Origin: Leptospira ilyithenensis
GTDB lineage: Bacteria > Spirochaetota > Leptospiria > Leptospirales > Leptospiraceae
Assembly (NCBI RefSeq): GCF_004771005.1
Contig: NZ_RQHV01000066.1
Span: forward strand, 83,007-147,006
Reading direction: 5' to 3'
Length of the DNA stretch: 64,000 bases
In this document: piece by piece, positions 9,140 through 18,023 of the stretch
How positions within the stretch are numbered: the first letter of the stretch is position 1
Layout: the number at the start of each line of letters is the position of its first letter
Notes under the pieces: generated by a model
The model's database searches: none
What the model was told of the DNA's origin: nothing
What the model saw: only the letters and a program-made list of their open reading frames with translations
Made by a program: the position numbers and the translations under genes

Positions 9140-9247
9140 CTTTATAATAAAAAAGATAATAGTGGTTCGAACACCTAAGCCCGCTTCCGCAGAGACTCTC
9201 TCTAATCCTAACTTTGCCAATATGGAAGTGATGCCAGCAAAGACCAT
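9140..9247 (-). pseudogene. EamA-type (DMT) transporter remnant
   Basis: On the minus strand a ~36-codon stretch reads as the start of an EamA/drug-metabolite transporter: MVFAGITSILAKLGLERV, then a segment ending GLGVRTTIIFFII. This matches the first helix and loop of short EamA proteins. After residue ~36 the homology stops and the frame runs into the antisense of the DsbA-family gene. An intact protein would need about 100 or more further residues, so this is a truncated fossil. No coding role is expected. Confidence 0.6.
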
Positions 9248-9341
9248 AGAATAATTATCCTTGTCTTTCCATATGAGTCAGGCTTTATCCTTATTTTATG
9301 ATTCTATCTATAAGAGAATGTCACAGTTGCAGGGAGTACGT

Positions 9342-9869
9342 ATGAGTTTTCATCTATTATTACCAAAAAGATCCAAATTCTTTCTTATATATGTCTTAGT
9401 GGTTTTGTTTTGGATGAGTTTGGAATCGATTGAAGTTTTTTGCGAATCCAAACTCGCCACTCTTATTTCCGAGTATTCCGCATATTTTGAAATCGCCATA
9501 GGAATTTTATCTTTGTTAGGTGCATACTTTGTATTTTTGGAATCCATATCCTTAAGAAAGGAGATTTTGGAATCGAAACAATTGATCGAAACATTGAGCC
9601 ACACAAATCTTTTAAGTAAATCAAACCGGGAAGAATTTTGGAATGGGATCCAGAAGCAATTCCTAACATGGAAATATACGGAAACAGAATCGGAAATAGC
9701 AACCTACCTACTCCGGGGGTTTTCCAACCAACAGATTGCGGGCATTAGAGGAACCAGCCTCCGAACTATTGAAGCTCAAATCTATTCGGTTTATCAGAAA
9801 GCGGGAACTCGTGGAAAACTGGATTTCATCGCCTATTTCATATTCCCCTTACTGCCCGATGAAAAATGA
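9342..9869 (+). CDS. membrane-anchored LuxR-type helix-turn-helix protein
   Basis: I chose the ATG at 9342 because AGGGAG lies 6 nt upstream; earlier in-frame ATGs lack such a site. The 176-residue product has two hydrophobic segments (FFLIYVLVVLFWMSL and an IAIGILSLLGAYFVF region), a short charged linker, and a C-terminal LuxR/GerE-type HTH at about 113-165 (TETESEIATYLLRGFSNQQI, then a SLRTIEAQIYSVYQKAG segment). The layout suggests a transcription factor tethered to the inner membrane. The neighbouring Het-C-like gene is a plausible target, but this is inference. Confidence 0.78.
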   Translation: MSFHLLLPKRSKFFLIYVLVVLFWMSLESIEVFCESKLATLISEYSAYFEIAIGILSLLGAYFVFLESISLRKEILESKQLIETLSHTNLLSKSNREEFWNGIQKQFLTWKYTETESEIATYLLRGFSNQQIAGIRGTSLRTIEAQIYSVYQKAGTRGKLDFIAYFIFPLLPDEK

Positions 9870-9926
9870 TTTCGTGGCGGAAATTCTTACAAGATAATAC
9901 TTAGTTAGAGTTGTAAAAAATTTGTA

Positions 9927-9950
9927 AATATTGACCAGATAGTCAATATT
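9927..9950. promoter_or_regulatory. putative TetR-type operator, site 1
   Basis: A perfect 9-bp inverted repeat, AATATTGAC / GTCAATATT, separated by CAGATA. It lies 40-64 bp upstream of the Het-C-like gene, and a possible -35 (TTGACC) is inside it. Spacing and symmetry resemble operators of TetR-family repressors. No tetR gene is in the window. Confidence 0.55.
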
Positions 9951-9965
9951 GTTTTTCTATTATGG

Positions 9966-9981
9966 ATGACCAATCAGTCAT
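9966..9981. promoter_or_regulatory. putative TetR-type operator, site 2
   Basis: ATGAC-CAATCA-GTCAT, an inverted repeat with the same TGAC-N6-GTCA core as site 1 and centred 35 bp downstream of it. It ends 9 bp before the ATG of the Het-C-like gene, a position where bound repressor would block transcription. Confidence 0.5.
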
Positions 9982-9990
9982 AAATATTAG

Positions 9991-10770
9991 ATGCTAAAAT
10001 TTTTCGGATTTACGATCCTGATCCTATTTTTGAACCAGATTTCGATTTTTCCCTTAAAGAGCTTCAGTTCTTGGGGACCCTACACACATAGGGAGATTAC
10101 TTTTCAAGCGATGGAACAGTTTGCAGACGATACAAAATTGGAAATTGGAGCACCTTGTGCTGAAATCATTATGCAGGGGAATTTACAAGGTGATAAACTC
10201 TTTCCGGATCGAACCGAGTTTCATTGTGATAATTCCAATTTCAAAGGCTGTAGTGAAAATCTAGAGAAAATCGTGAATGATGCAAAACATCTAAGCGGAG
10301 ATCCGGCATTGATCAGGCTAGGGCGGGGGATGCATGTGATTCAGGATTTTTATTCTCACAGCAATTGGGCGGAGATGGTGGCCCCACTTCCCGTCCTTGC
10401 TCCTGTAGAGGACTTCAAAGATGTTTCTTATATAAAGAATTTGCAATCAGGTATGTATCCATATTCTCATGAATCCATTGATGATCAACTGGATTGTTTT
10501 ACGGCTCCCGAGAGTGATTGGAAAACCGGATTGGTTGGAGCAACTCATGCTTGCATGCATAAAGACGGAAACAATTCGATCAGGGGAGGGACAGAGGTTC
10601 CCGGAATCGGCAGAACATATCATGAATTTGCAGGCGAATTGGCCATTGCTCATACAAAAAAATATTTGATGTCTTGGTACAAATCAGGTCATCCGGGCTT
10701 CTTAAGTTGTTTGGTGGTAAAAGTCGGTGGGGGAGGATGCAATCATAATATCATTCGTAAAATGAAGTGA
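9991..10770 (+). CDS. secreted Het-C / zinc-phospholipase-C-like protein
   Basis: A 259-residue protein with an N-terminal signal peptide (about 1-25). The mature part begins SWGPYTHREIT (Trp28, His33), and MHVIQDFYSHSNWAEM at 114-129 supplies His115, Asp119 and His123. The WG..TH start and the HxxxDFxxHxNW core match Het-C-like proteins and the zinc-dependent phospholipase C/S1-P1 nuclease fold. A zinc-dependent phosphoesterase in the periplasm or outside the cell is therefore plausible, but the substrate is unproven. Six or more cysteines suggest disulfides. Two TetR-type palindromes precede it, and an RND pump gene follows 83 bp downstream. Confidence 0.75.
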   Translation: MLKFFGFTILILFLNQISIFPLKSFSSWGPYTHREITFQAMEQFADDTKLEIGAPCAEIIMQGNLQGDKLFPDRTEFHCDNSNFKGCSENLEKIVNDAKHLSGDPALIRLGRGMHVIQDFYSHSNWAEMVAPLPVLAPVEDFKDVSYIKNLQSGMYPYSHESIDDQLDCFTAPESDWKTGLVGATHACMHKDGNNSIRGGTEVPGIGRTYHEFAGELAIAHTKKYLMSWYKSGHPGFLSCLVVKVGGGGCNHNIIRKMK

Positions 10771-10853
10771 TTTGTCATATATTGGCTGAGATTTCGCGTT
10801 TGTTTTGTTGTCAAAAAATTAGTTATTTTTAATCTCTCTAAATACCCTTCATT

Positions 10854-13800
10854 ATGAAAAAAATAATACATTACTTCGTATATAAACCGTTAGTTGCAAC
10901 ATTGATTTTCGTATTTTTGTTTTTAGCTGGCATCATCTCTGTTTTGTCTATGAAACGGGAAGCATTTCCCCGAGTGAATTTTCGCCAAGTGAGAATCTTG
11001 ACCATTTATCCCGGCGCAAGCCCGGTGGATGTGGAAAAAAAAGTAACCATTCCGATCGAGGAAAAACTTCGCGAAGTGGAGGGTTTGGATTTGGTCAGAT
11101 CCATTTCCAGAAACACCGAATCGGACATCAGTATCAAAATCGATTTGGAAAACGACAATCCCGACCAGGTGGTCAATGACATTCGACGTGCTGTGGATCG
11201 TGTGACAAGTTTGCCTGCGCAGGTGAAGGATCGTCCGATTGTTACGGAACAAAAAAGTTCCAACTTTCCAATTCTTGAACTTGCGATCCACGGAGCTGTC
11301 GATGAAAAGGAACTCCAGGAAGTAGGTCGGATCGTTGAAGATGAAATTCGAAAGGTATCCGGTGTGGGAAGAGTCGATGCATTCGGCAAACGGAAGGAAG
11401 AATGGAGAATTCGCGTCGATCCTATGCTTAAGTCTCGTTATACGCTTGGATTCTCCGACATTATCAACGCTATCTCCAAAAGAAATATCAGCGTTCCTGC
11501 CGGATCTTTTCTCAGACCGATCACACAAGACATTCGGGTGACCGGGGAAATCAACGAGATGGATGATATTAAAAATGTCCCCATTCGCTCCAATGAAACG
11601 GGCAATGCGATTTTACTTTCTCAAGTGGCTACTTTAAAAGACACCTACGAAAGACCCAGGATGCTTGCGATCTCAGGCGGCAATGACGCCTATGTTTTGC
11701 AAATCATCAAAAAGGACAGTGCCGATATCATCGATACTGTAAATGCGATCAAGCTCGCAATTGTAGAGATCAAAAAACAAATTCCTGCGAATATTCAATT
11801 TTCAGATTTGAACAATGAAGGGCACCGCGCGACAAAACGATTGGATGTTGTAATCACAAACTCATTGCAGGGGCTTGTGCTTGTAGTCATTGTGCTGATC
11901 GTATTCTTTAATTTGAGAGATTCGATTCTCACCAGTCTTTCTCTTCCTTTGACCTTACTTGGCACGATCATCGCCTTTCCTTTGTTTGATGTATCATTCA
12001 ATCTGGTGTCCATGTTGGGGATTATCATTTCACTCGGGATGTTGGTCGACAATAGTATCATTATTTCCGAAAATATTTACAAATACCGCTCTCAGAATTG
12101 GGACGCAAAATCAGCAGCCGTACAAGGCGCAAGTGAATTGGTCGTGCCGATTATCGGTTCCTATTTAACAACAGTCGCTGCATTCTTACCGATGGCTTTT
12201 ATGTCCGGAATCATGGGCAAGTTCATTTGGCAAATTCCTTTTATGGTGATTGTTGCTTTGACACTGTCATTGTTTGAATCTTTCTTCTTACTTCCCGTAC
12301 GTTATTCTCTGTTCGCTGTTGAAGAGAAAAAAGATAAAAAATCGGGGATCAGAAATTCGATTCGGACTGTTTTGGAAACCGGTTTCGAAAGATGCAAAAA
12401 TGCTTTCGAAAGATTCATCAGAAAGGTAGTCGCAAGACCTGTACTTACGCTCGGGATGATCTTTTTGGTTTTCATCAGTTCCTGCGGAATGTTGGGAATT
12501 ATGAATTTCAACCTATTTCCCAAAGAAGGAATTGATTATGTAATGATAAAGGCGGAGTTTCCTCCCGATTATTCCGCGCAGGAAACCGCCAAACAACTGC
12601 AATACTTTGAACCTATTTTGAAACGTATCCCCAAAGAAGAAGTGCAAAGTATCATTTTAAAAGTCGGCATTCAACAAACAGATCCCACCGATCCTCTGAC
12701 CAGGATCGGAGAACAACTGGGAATGGCGCAGATCATCCTGGTTCCGGAAACGGAACGTAAAAGAACGGCGCAGGAGATTTTCGGAGAAATCGAATCGGAA
12801 TTGAAAATGTTGCCGAATGCCTTGAGCGTCATGGTAGAGTTAGTTGTCAACGGCCCTCCGATCGGATCAGCGGTTACCGTCGCGATTGAAGGCAAAGATT
12901 ATAAAACGATCAAAGTCATTTCCGAAGAAATGCAATCCTTTCTTCACAAAGAAAAAGGTGTTATCAATATCCGCGATGATTACAAACCGGGTAGAGAAGA
13001 AATTCAAATTCGTGTCAAAGATACTGCTTCCGCTATGACTGGAATTGATACGGAATTGACTGCATATTATGTGCGAACGGCAATGGAAGGAATCGAAGCT
13101 TCCAATCTAAGAAAAGGAAAAGACGAAATTAAGATTGTGATTCAAAACGAAGACGGTCATCGGGACGGAATCGAAGACTTGAACGCCATTCAGATCACAA
13201 ACAAAAACGGACTATTGACTTCTCTAACTGCTGTTACTACCAAAACGATTGTACAGGGAATCGAAGCGCTTTATCATAATGATTATGAAAAGGCGATCAC
13301 TGTACTTGCAGACGTTGATGAAGCGATCACCAGTTCCAATATAGTAAATTCCAAGATCATCGAACAATTCGGAAACCTTGGAAAGAAATATCCGGGTTAT
13401 AAAATCAAATTCCGCGGGGAACAGGAAGAAACCGAAAAGTCTATGGTGTCTCTTGCGAAAGCGGGAGTACTTGCCATGTTCGGGATTTTTGCAATCCTTG
13501 CAATCATCTTCAATAGTTTGACCAAACCTATCCTGATCATACTATCCATTCCTTTGGGATTTATAGGAGTTGTATTTGGGTTTTTAATTTCCGGCAAAGC
13601 ATTGAGCTTTCTTGCGATGATCGGAATCATCGGACTCGCAGGGGTAATTGTAAATGCTTCGATCGTACTTGTAGATACGATCCAAGAGTTTCAGAAAAAG
13701 GGAGAAGGATTGTATGAGTCGCTTGTAACCGCTTCCGCAGAAAGATTCAGACCGATCCTTGTGACAACGATGACAACGATGGCAGGTATGATTCCAACCG

Positions 13801-13943
13801 CTTATGCGATCGGAGGATCCGATCCGATGCTCATTCCAATGACTCTATCTCTTGCTTGGGGGCTCGGATTTGGAACTTTCGGCTCACTGATTTTTATACC
13901 AGCGAGCTTTTCCGCCTACTATCGGTTAAGAGGAAGGAAGTAA
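10854..13943 (+). CDS. RND efflux transporter, AcrB/HAE1-like inner-membrane pump
   Basis: A 1029-residue protein of typical RND length. It has TM1 at about 12-32, a first periplasmic loop starting YPGASPVDVEKKVTIPIEEK, and the duplicated helix bundles of the HAE/AcrB family (for example SLGMLVDNSIIISENI and GLAGVIVNASIVLVDTI). These segments carry the helix-4 and equivalent C-terminal helix signatures. No membrane-fusion protein or TolC-like gene is adjacent, so partners must be encoded elsewhere. Its 3' end overlaps the convergent catalase-like gene by 18 bp. The substrate is unknown. Confidence 0.92.
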   Translation: MKKIIHYFVYKPLVATLIFVFLFLAGIISVLSMKREAFPRVNFRQVRILTIYPGASPVDVEKKVTIPIEEKLREVEGLDLVRSISRNTESDISIKIDLENDNPDQVVNDIRRAVDRVTSLPAQVKDRPIVTEQKSSNFPILELAIHGAVDEKELQEVGRIVEDEIRKVSGVGRVDAFGKRKEEWRIRVDPMLKSRYTLGFSDIINAISKRNISVPAGSFLRPITQDIRVTGEINEMDDIKNVPIRSNETGNAILLSQVATLKDTYERPRMLAISGGNDAYVLQIIKKDSADIIDTVNAIKLAIVEIKKQIPANIQFSDLNNEGHRATKRLDVVITNSLQGLVLVVIVLIVFFNLRDSILTSLSLPLTLLGTIIAFPLFDVSFNLVSMLGIIISLGMLVDNSIIISENIYKYRSQNWDAKSAAVQGASELVVPIIGSYLTTVAAFLPMAFMSGIMGKFIWQIPFMVIVALTLSLFESFFLLPVRYSLFAVEEKKDKKSGIRNSIRTVLETGFERCKNAFERFIRKVVARPVLTLGMIFLVFISSCGMLGIMNFNLFPKEGIDYVMIKAEFPPDYSAQETAKQLQYFEPILKRIPKEEVQSIILKVGIQQTDPTDPLTRIGEQLGMAQIILVPETERKRTAQEIFGEIESELKMLPNALSVMVELVVNGPPIGSAVTVAIEGKDYKTIKVISEEMQSFLHKEKGVINIRDDYKPGREEIQIRVKDTASAMTGIDTELTAYYVRTAMEGIEASNLRKGKDEIKIVIQNEDGHRDGIEDLNAIQITNKNGLLTSLTAVTTKTIVQGIEALYHNDYEKAITVLADVDEAITSSNIVNSKIIEQFGNLGKKYPGYKIKFRGEQEETEKSMVSLAKAGVLAMFGIFAILAIIFNSLTKPILIILSIPLGFIGVVFGFLISGKALSFLAMIGIIGLAGVIVNASIVLVDTIQEFQKKGEGLYESLVTASAERFRPILVTTMTTMAGMIPTAYAIGGSDPMLIPMTLSLAWGLGFGTFGSLIFIPASFSAYYRLRGRK

Positions 13944-15059
13944 TTTAGCAGGGATATCTTTTTTCCCCAATTCTTTTCTCGGGGTTTTGTTTCGCTCATG
14001 TCTATATTTGGAGATTCCGATATAGACTGGCTTACGAACCCTGTTGATTCCACCTAACGGACGATGCTCGGGAAGCGCATGCCAAGGAGTAAAGGAAGCG
14101 TTTTCACAAAGAGTGTCCATTTCTTTGAAATCAAATTCCTGTTTTGGAATTTGAATTTCCGCCAGTTTGATAAAAGGAGACTCGCTTTCGTCCCATTCCA
14201 CAGCCGGATCTTCCACAGGCATTGATTTCGGGTCTTTTTGCAATTGTACTAAAAAAGAAAAACAAGAACCGGATTCTTTAAGTTGTTTTCTCAATGTATC
14301 TCTCAGATAGTTCTCACCCGCATCGGATGGAATTTCAGATACCATGTCTTTACAAGGTTTCACCGAATATTTAACTGCTCTGTTTTCTCCCAATGCATAA
14401 GGAGTGGTGGACCAATATCTGATCTCCAAAGGGCTGGAAATTTTTTTGCCACGAATCGCTCTTACTTTTGATAAGGCTCCCAGTTTCCATCCGAAAGGAT
14501 TCCATCCGAAAACATAAGAAGCGGGTTTGCCCGCAAATGCAGCTTCGAAAAGCGCCAAATACTCGTCAGGTGCCCCGATCGGCAAAATAGGATGATTGAT
14601 CAGTAAAAAATCGTGCGTAGTTGCAGTAATTTCATCCGCTAATAATTTTTTTCCGGGAACATCGAAAAGTTTGATACCGATTCCCCGGATATCTCCTTCT
14701 TTATCGGACTTCGGCTTCTGTGCTCCGTTGGAAAAACGAAGTAATCCGGAATAGTTTTTCCCCGGTTGGAAAACTCCCAGTTTCAAAGACGGATCTATGT
14801 CTTTGTTTACTGTGAAGGAAGCGGCAACACAACCGTGATGTTTGGGGTGAGCATCTCTTTTTACCAAATCGGTAGAAGCATAACTTTCTTCCAATGATTT
14901 GAGTGTTAAGTCTAATGTTCGTTTGGTTGTGTCCTCTTCGTCAGGGAATGGGTATTCTTTTCCTAACTCCACATTCGCAGGAATCTTAACATAAGGTCCG
15001 CCACAGAACGGAAGAAGGAGGAAGATGAGGCTAAGTGCGTAAGGTGTAATCTGTTTCAT
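13926..15059 (-). CDS. catalase-fold (SrpA/y4iL-like) lipoprotein
   Basis: A 377-residue protein with a signal ending LLPFCGG (Cys19), a probable lipobox. The body has the haem-catalase-like subfamily signatures: HPKHHGCVAASFTV (candidate distal histidine), LLRFSNGAQKPKSDKEGDIR, and near the C-terminus LGGINRVRKPVY followed by RHERN. These are typical of the small catalase/hydroperoxide-lyase-like group rather than classical catalase. Peroxide or lipid-hydroperoxide chemistry at the envelope is plausible. It converges on and overlaps the RND gene by 18 bp; the DUF2804 gene is 55 bp upstream on the same strand. Confidence 0.82.
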   Translation of the reverse strand: MKQITPYALSLIFLLLPFCGGPYVKIPANVELGKEYPFPDEEDTTKRTLDLTLKSLEESYASTDLVKRDAHPKHHGCVAASFTVNKDIDPSLKLGVFQPGKNYSGLLRFSNGAQKPKSDKEGDIRGIGIKLFDVPGKKLLADEITATTHDFLLINHPILPIGAPDEYLALFEAAFAGKPASYVFGWNPFGWKLGALSKVRAIRGKKISSPLEIRYWSTTPYALGENRAVKYSVKPCKDMVSEIPSDAGENYLRDTLRKQLKESGSCFSFLVQLQKDPKSMPVEDPAVEWDESESPFIKLAEIQIPKQEFDFKEMDTLCENASFTPWHALPEHRPLGGINRVRKPVYIGISKYRHERNKTPRKELGKKDIPAKLLPSS

Positions 15060-15114
15060 TAATCTTCTAGGATAAACCCGGAAGATTTTTCTGTCTAGTC
15101 CAAAGAGGAAAAAA

Positions 15115-16149
15115 TTACCACCAATTCAATACGTCTTCTGCAAAACCAAGGAAGTTTTTCAGTTCAAGTTTTTTGCCGGAATCCAAAACAACTGTCCCGT
15201 TGAAATGACCGAATACCTGGTGTTGAACGGATTTCATAATCAATAGATTGATCGACGACGATCTGTCTACGATCGGTTGGAAAGAAAGGTTCAATCTGTT
15301 GTCATTGCTGGTGAATTTCCATGGTTCCATATAGTTTTCCGTATTCATATGAAACAGAACCTCATCCAATTTATGAATTTTGTTTTCATAAATCAGTACA
15401 TTTTCTGAAGCAGGGGAACGATCACTGAATCCGTAGCCTAAATTGAATCCGAAAGTTTTTTTGCCCAAGTGTCCCGACGCGGAACTCCAATACCATCTGT
15501 TTTTATAAGTCCAAACTCCGCGACCCCAATCCAACGCACCTAAATCTTGTTTGTCGTTAAGACTGTAATCGTTACCTCCGTAATAAAATCCGCCGGAAGC
15601 AGGCATACAGTTGATCTTTGTATTATAATAAAATGCTTTTCTATTTTCCTTCCATGAAGTGGCAATATTCATGGACTCCAGATCTTTCGGTTCTGCCAAA
15701 TGAATTTCGCCTTCTATTCCTTCTTCTCCGTTACTGCATTCCATATGAGCGGATTCGAATTTGATCTTTCGTTTTCCGGGTTTCATCGTAAATTCCAATG
15801 TCAATTTATCATCTTTATAACTGATGACTCCGTTTTTGTTGGTGGCAGGGAATCCTGTTTTGCCCATCGGCAAAAGGGAAAGCGTATCGATTTGTTTGAA
15901 TTTTCCCGTTTTCAAATCAATAAAACAAATGGCGAACATCCCCGCATAACCTAAATCTGACGCTGTAAACGTGATCCCGAACTCTTGTTTTGGAGAAAGG
16001 ATGGAATAATAATCCCATTCTTTGATTCTCCATTTCGGAGATTGGATGGCGGCACGATCATATTTCCAGTAGGGGGCACGGGCCCAGCCTGCTTTTGTGA
16101 GAACTCCTTTTGCAGAATGCAGGGGAAGAGAAGAGATAATTTCTGTCAT
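15115..16149 (-). CDS. DUF2804 family protein
   Basis: A 344-residue protein without a signal peptide, matching the DUF2804 pattern in memory: an N-terminal KGVLTKAGWARAPYWKYDR segment, a central FYYNTKINCMPASGGFYYGG, and ALDWGRGVWTYKNRWYWSSA. The fold is thought to be lipocalin/CrtC-like, rich in Trp and Tyr, which would suit binding of a hydrophobic ligand. Its biochemical role is undescribed. It shares its upstream region, which holds a palindrome, with the divergent GMC oxidoreductase gene. Confidence 0.78.
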   Translation of the reverse strand: MTEIISSLPLHSAKGVLTKAGWARAPYWKYDRAAIQSPKWRIKEWDYYSILSPKQEFGITFTASDLGYAGMFAICFIDLKTGKFKQIDTLSLLPMGKTGFPATNKNGVISYKDDKLTLEFTMKPGKRKIKFESAHMECSNGEEGIEGEIHLAEPKDLESMNIATSWKENRKAFYYNTKINCMPASGGFYYGGNDYSLNDKQDLGALDWGRGVWTYKNRWYWSSASGHLGKKTFGFNLGYGFSDRSPASENVLIYENKIHKLDEVLFHMNTENYMEPWKFTSNDNRLNLSFQPIVDRSSSINLLIMKSVQHQVFGHFNGTVVLDSGKKLELKNFLGFAEDVLNWW

Positions 16150-16170
16150 TCTGAATGATTTAGTAGATTG

Positions 16171-16182
16171 GTCAATATTGAC
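16171..16182. promoter_or_regulatory. putative operator, 12-bp perfect palindrome GTCAATATTGAC
   Basis: It lies in the divergent gap between the DUF2804 gene (22 bp from its ATG) and the GMC oxidoreductase gene. Its two halves reuse the GTCAATATT and AATATTGAC half-sites of the palindrome at 9927-9950, in overlapping order. On the minus strand the context reads TTGACCAATC, matching the TGACCAATC of the 9966 site. This suggests one shared regulator. Confidence 0.5.
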
Positions 16183-16283
16183 TATAACAAATTTACCATC
16201 TTATTAAGAGCAGATTGACATAAATTTGAAAGCGGGATCATCTATCCATTTTCGTCAAAGATTACTTTCAGGAAAAAAGAACT

Positions 16284-18023
16284 ATGAATCAATCCATTCC
16301 TAAATCTATACCGTATGACTACGATTATATTATCGTCGGATCAGGATTCGGGGGAAGCGTGTCCGCGCTCCGATTGGCTCAAAAAGGATATTCTGTTTTG
16401 GTCATAGAGTCGGGGAAACGTTGGGCATCCGAAGACTTTCCCAAAACCAATTGGTCTGTTCGCAAGTTTCTTTGGATGCCCAGACTTGGGTTTTACGGAA
16501 TATTGAGAATGAATCTATTAAACGATTTTTTGCTGGTCAGCGGTGCGGGTGTCGGAGGCGGTTCTCTTGTGTATGCTTGTACTCTTTACGTTCCTCCGTC
16601 CAAGTTTTTCAATAGCCCGACCTATTCCAAAATGGGTGGAGAAAAGGAATTATTGCCTTATTACGAAGTGGCAAAGCATATGTTAGGTGTTACTGAAAAT
16701 CCCAAACTTTGGGAACCCGATCGATTGCTTTTGGAAACGGCAAGAACTTTCGGAAAGGAAAATACTTTTAGAAAAACTCCCGTCGGAATCTATTTTGGAA
16801 ATGAAAAACATAAGACGGAATCGAAAGATCCTTACTTCGACGGAGACGGACCCGACCGGGACCCATGTACTTTTTGTGGTGGATGTATGGTGGGTTGCAG
16901 GCATAATTCCAAAAATACTCTGGACAAAAACTATCTTTATCTTGCGGAAAAATTAGGAACTGAAATTTTACCGGAAACGAAAGCAATAAGTCTTATACCT
17001 CTCAACAAACGGGGGATAGCTGACCCGGAAGCAAACGGAGATTTCGGATATGAAATTTCTACAAAAAGCACTACGGGATGGTTTGGTTTTCCCAAACGGA
17101 AATTCAAAGCCAAGGGAGTGGTTCTTTCCGCGAGTGTCATGGGAACAGTCGGTCTTCTTTTGAAGATGGAACAAGAGGAAAAAATGATCCGCTTGTCGCC
17201 TAAGCTAGGTGATATGGTAAGGACCAATAGTGAAACCGTTCTTCCTGTGACTGTCTCTGATAAGAATGCGGATTTTTCCAAAGGAATTGCCATTACCTCT
17301 TCCGTTCATCCTGACGAAAGCACTCATATTGAACCTGTGCGTTATTCGAAAGGCTCCGACTTACTGGGAACGCTTGCAAGCGTAATGGCGGATGGAGGAG
17401 GAAAAATCCCAAGGCCTGTGAAATTTTTTTGGATCATGTTGACCCAACCGATTTATTTTTTAAAAGCTCATAATCCTTTCGGCTTCGCACAAAGATCCAT
17501 CATTTTGCTTGTGATGCAGACGATTGATAACAGCGTAAAGCTTGTTCGGCGGAGAAGATTCGTATGGCCCTTTCAAAAAACGATGACGTCTGCTCTTTCC
17601 ACGGGAGAGAGGACTCCTACTTATATACCCATTGCGAATGCATTCGCCCGCAAATTGGCTGAAATTGCAGGAGGGTTTCCTCGCAGTTCTTTGAATGATA
17701 CATTGCTCGGCGCTCCCGTAACAGGTCATATCATGGGGGGTTGCATTGTGGGAGATTCTCCCGAAAAGGGAGTGATTGATTATGAAAACAAAGTTTACGG
17801 TTATGAAAATCTTTATGTATGTGATGCTTCCATGCTCACAGTAAATTTAGGAGTCAATCCTAGTCTTACTATCGCCGCATTATCGGAAAGAGCGATGAGT
17901 ATGATTGCGCCCAAACAGGAAAAAACCGTCTCTTTTTTTGCCTTTGAAAAGAAGAGAAAATTCGATTCCATATTATTTCGCTCGCCGAAAAGAAAGCCGA
18001 CTCATTCCATTAAAGGGAAATGA
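16284..18023 (+). CDS. GMC-family flavin oxidoreductase (cholesterol-oxidase-like)
   Basis: A 579-residue protein. The N-terminal FAD Rossmann motif [20 protein letters not shown] has its glycines at residues 19-24 and an acidic residue, Glu42, after the second strand. A four-cysteine cluster, [11 protein letters not shown] (Cys195, 198, 201, 205), is typical of the cholesterol-oxidase-like GMC branch, and the C-terminal [10 protein letters not shown] / [20 protein letters not shown] region holds the conserved flavin-contact end. It probably oxidises a sterol- or alcohol-like lipid; the substrate is unknown. The ankyrin gene overlaps its stop as ATGA, so they are coupled. Confidence 0.88.
   Translation: MNQSIPKSIPYDYDYIIVGSGFGGSVSALRLAQKGYSVLVIESGKRWASEDFPKTNWSVRKFLWMPRLGFYGILRMNLLNDFLLVSGAGVGGGSLVYACTLYVPPSKFFNSPTYSKMGGEKELLPYYEVAKHMLGVTENPKLWEPDRLLLETARTFGKENTFRKTPVGIYFGNEKHKTESKDPYFDGDGPDRDPCTFCGGCMVGCRHNSKNTLDKNYLYLAEKLGTEILPETKAISLIPLNKRGIADPEANGDFGYEISTKSTTGWFGFPKRKFKAKGVVLSASVMGTVGLLLKMEQEEKMIRLSPKLGDMVRTNSETVLPVTVSDKNADFSKGIAITSSVHPDESTHIEPVRYSKGSDLLGTLASVMADGGGKIPRPVKFFWIMLTQPIYFLKAHNPFGFAQRSIILLVMQTIDNSVKLVRRRRFVWPFQKTMTSALSTGERTPTYIPIANAFARKLAEIAGGFPRSSLNDTLLGAPVTGHIMGGCIVGDSPEKGVIDYENKVYGYENLYVCDASMLTVNLGVNPSLTIAALSERAMSMIAPKQEKTVSFFAFEKKRKFDSILFRSPKRKPTHSIKGK

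Noticed and set aside
10923..11528. 201-residue minus-strand ORF inside the RND gene
   Set aside because: Antisense to a well-conserved RND frame; no recognisable protein features.
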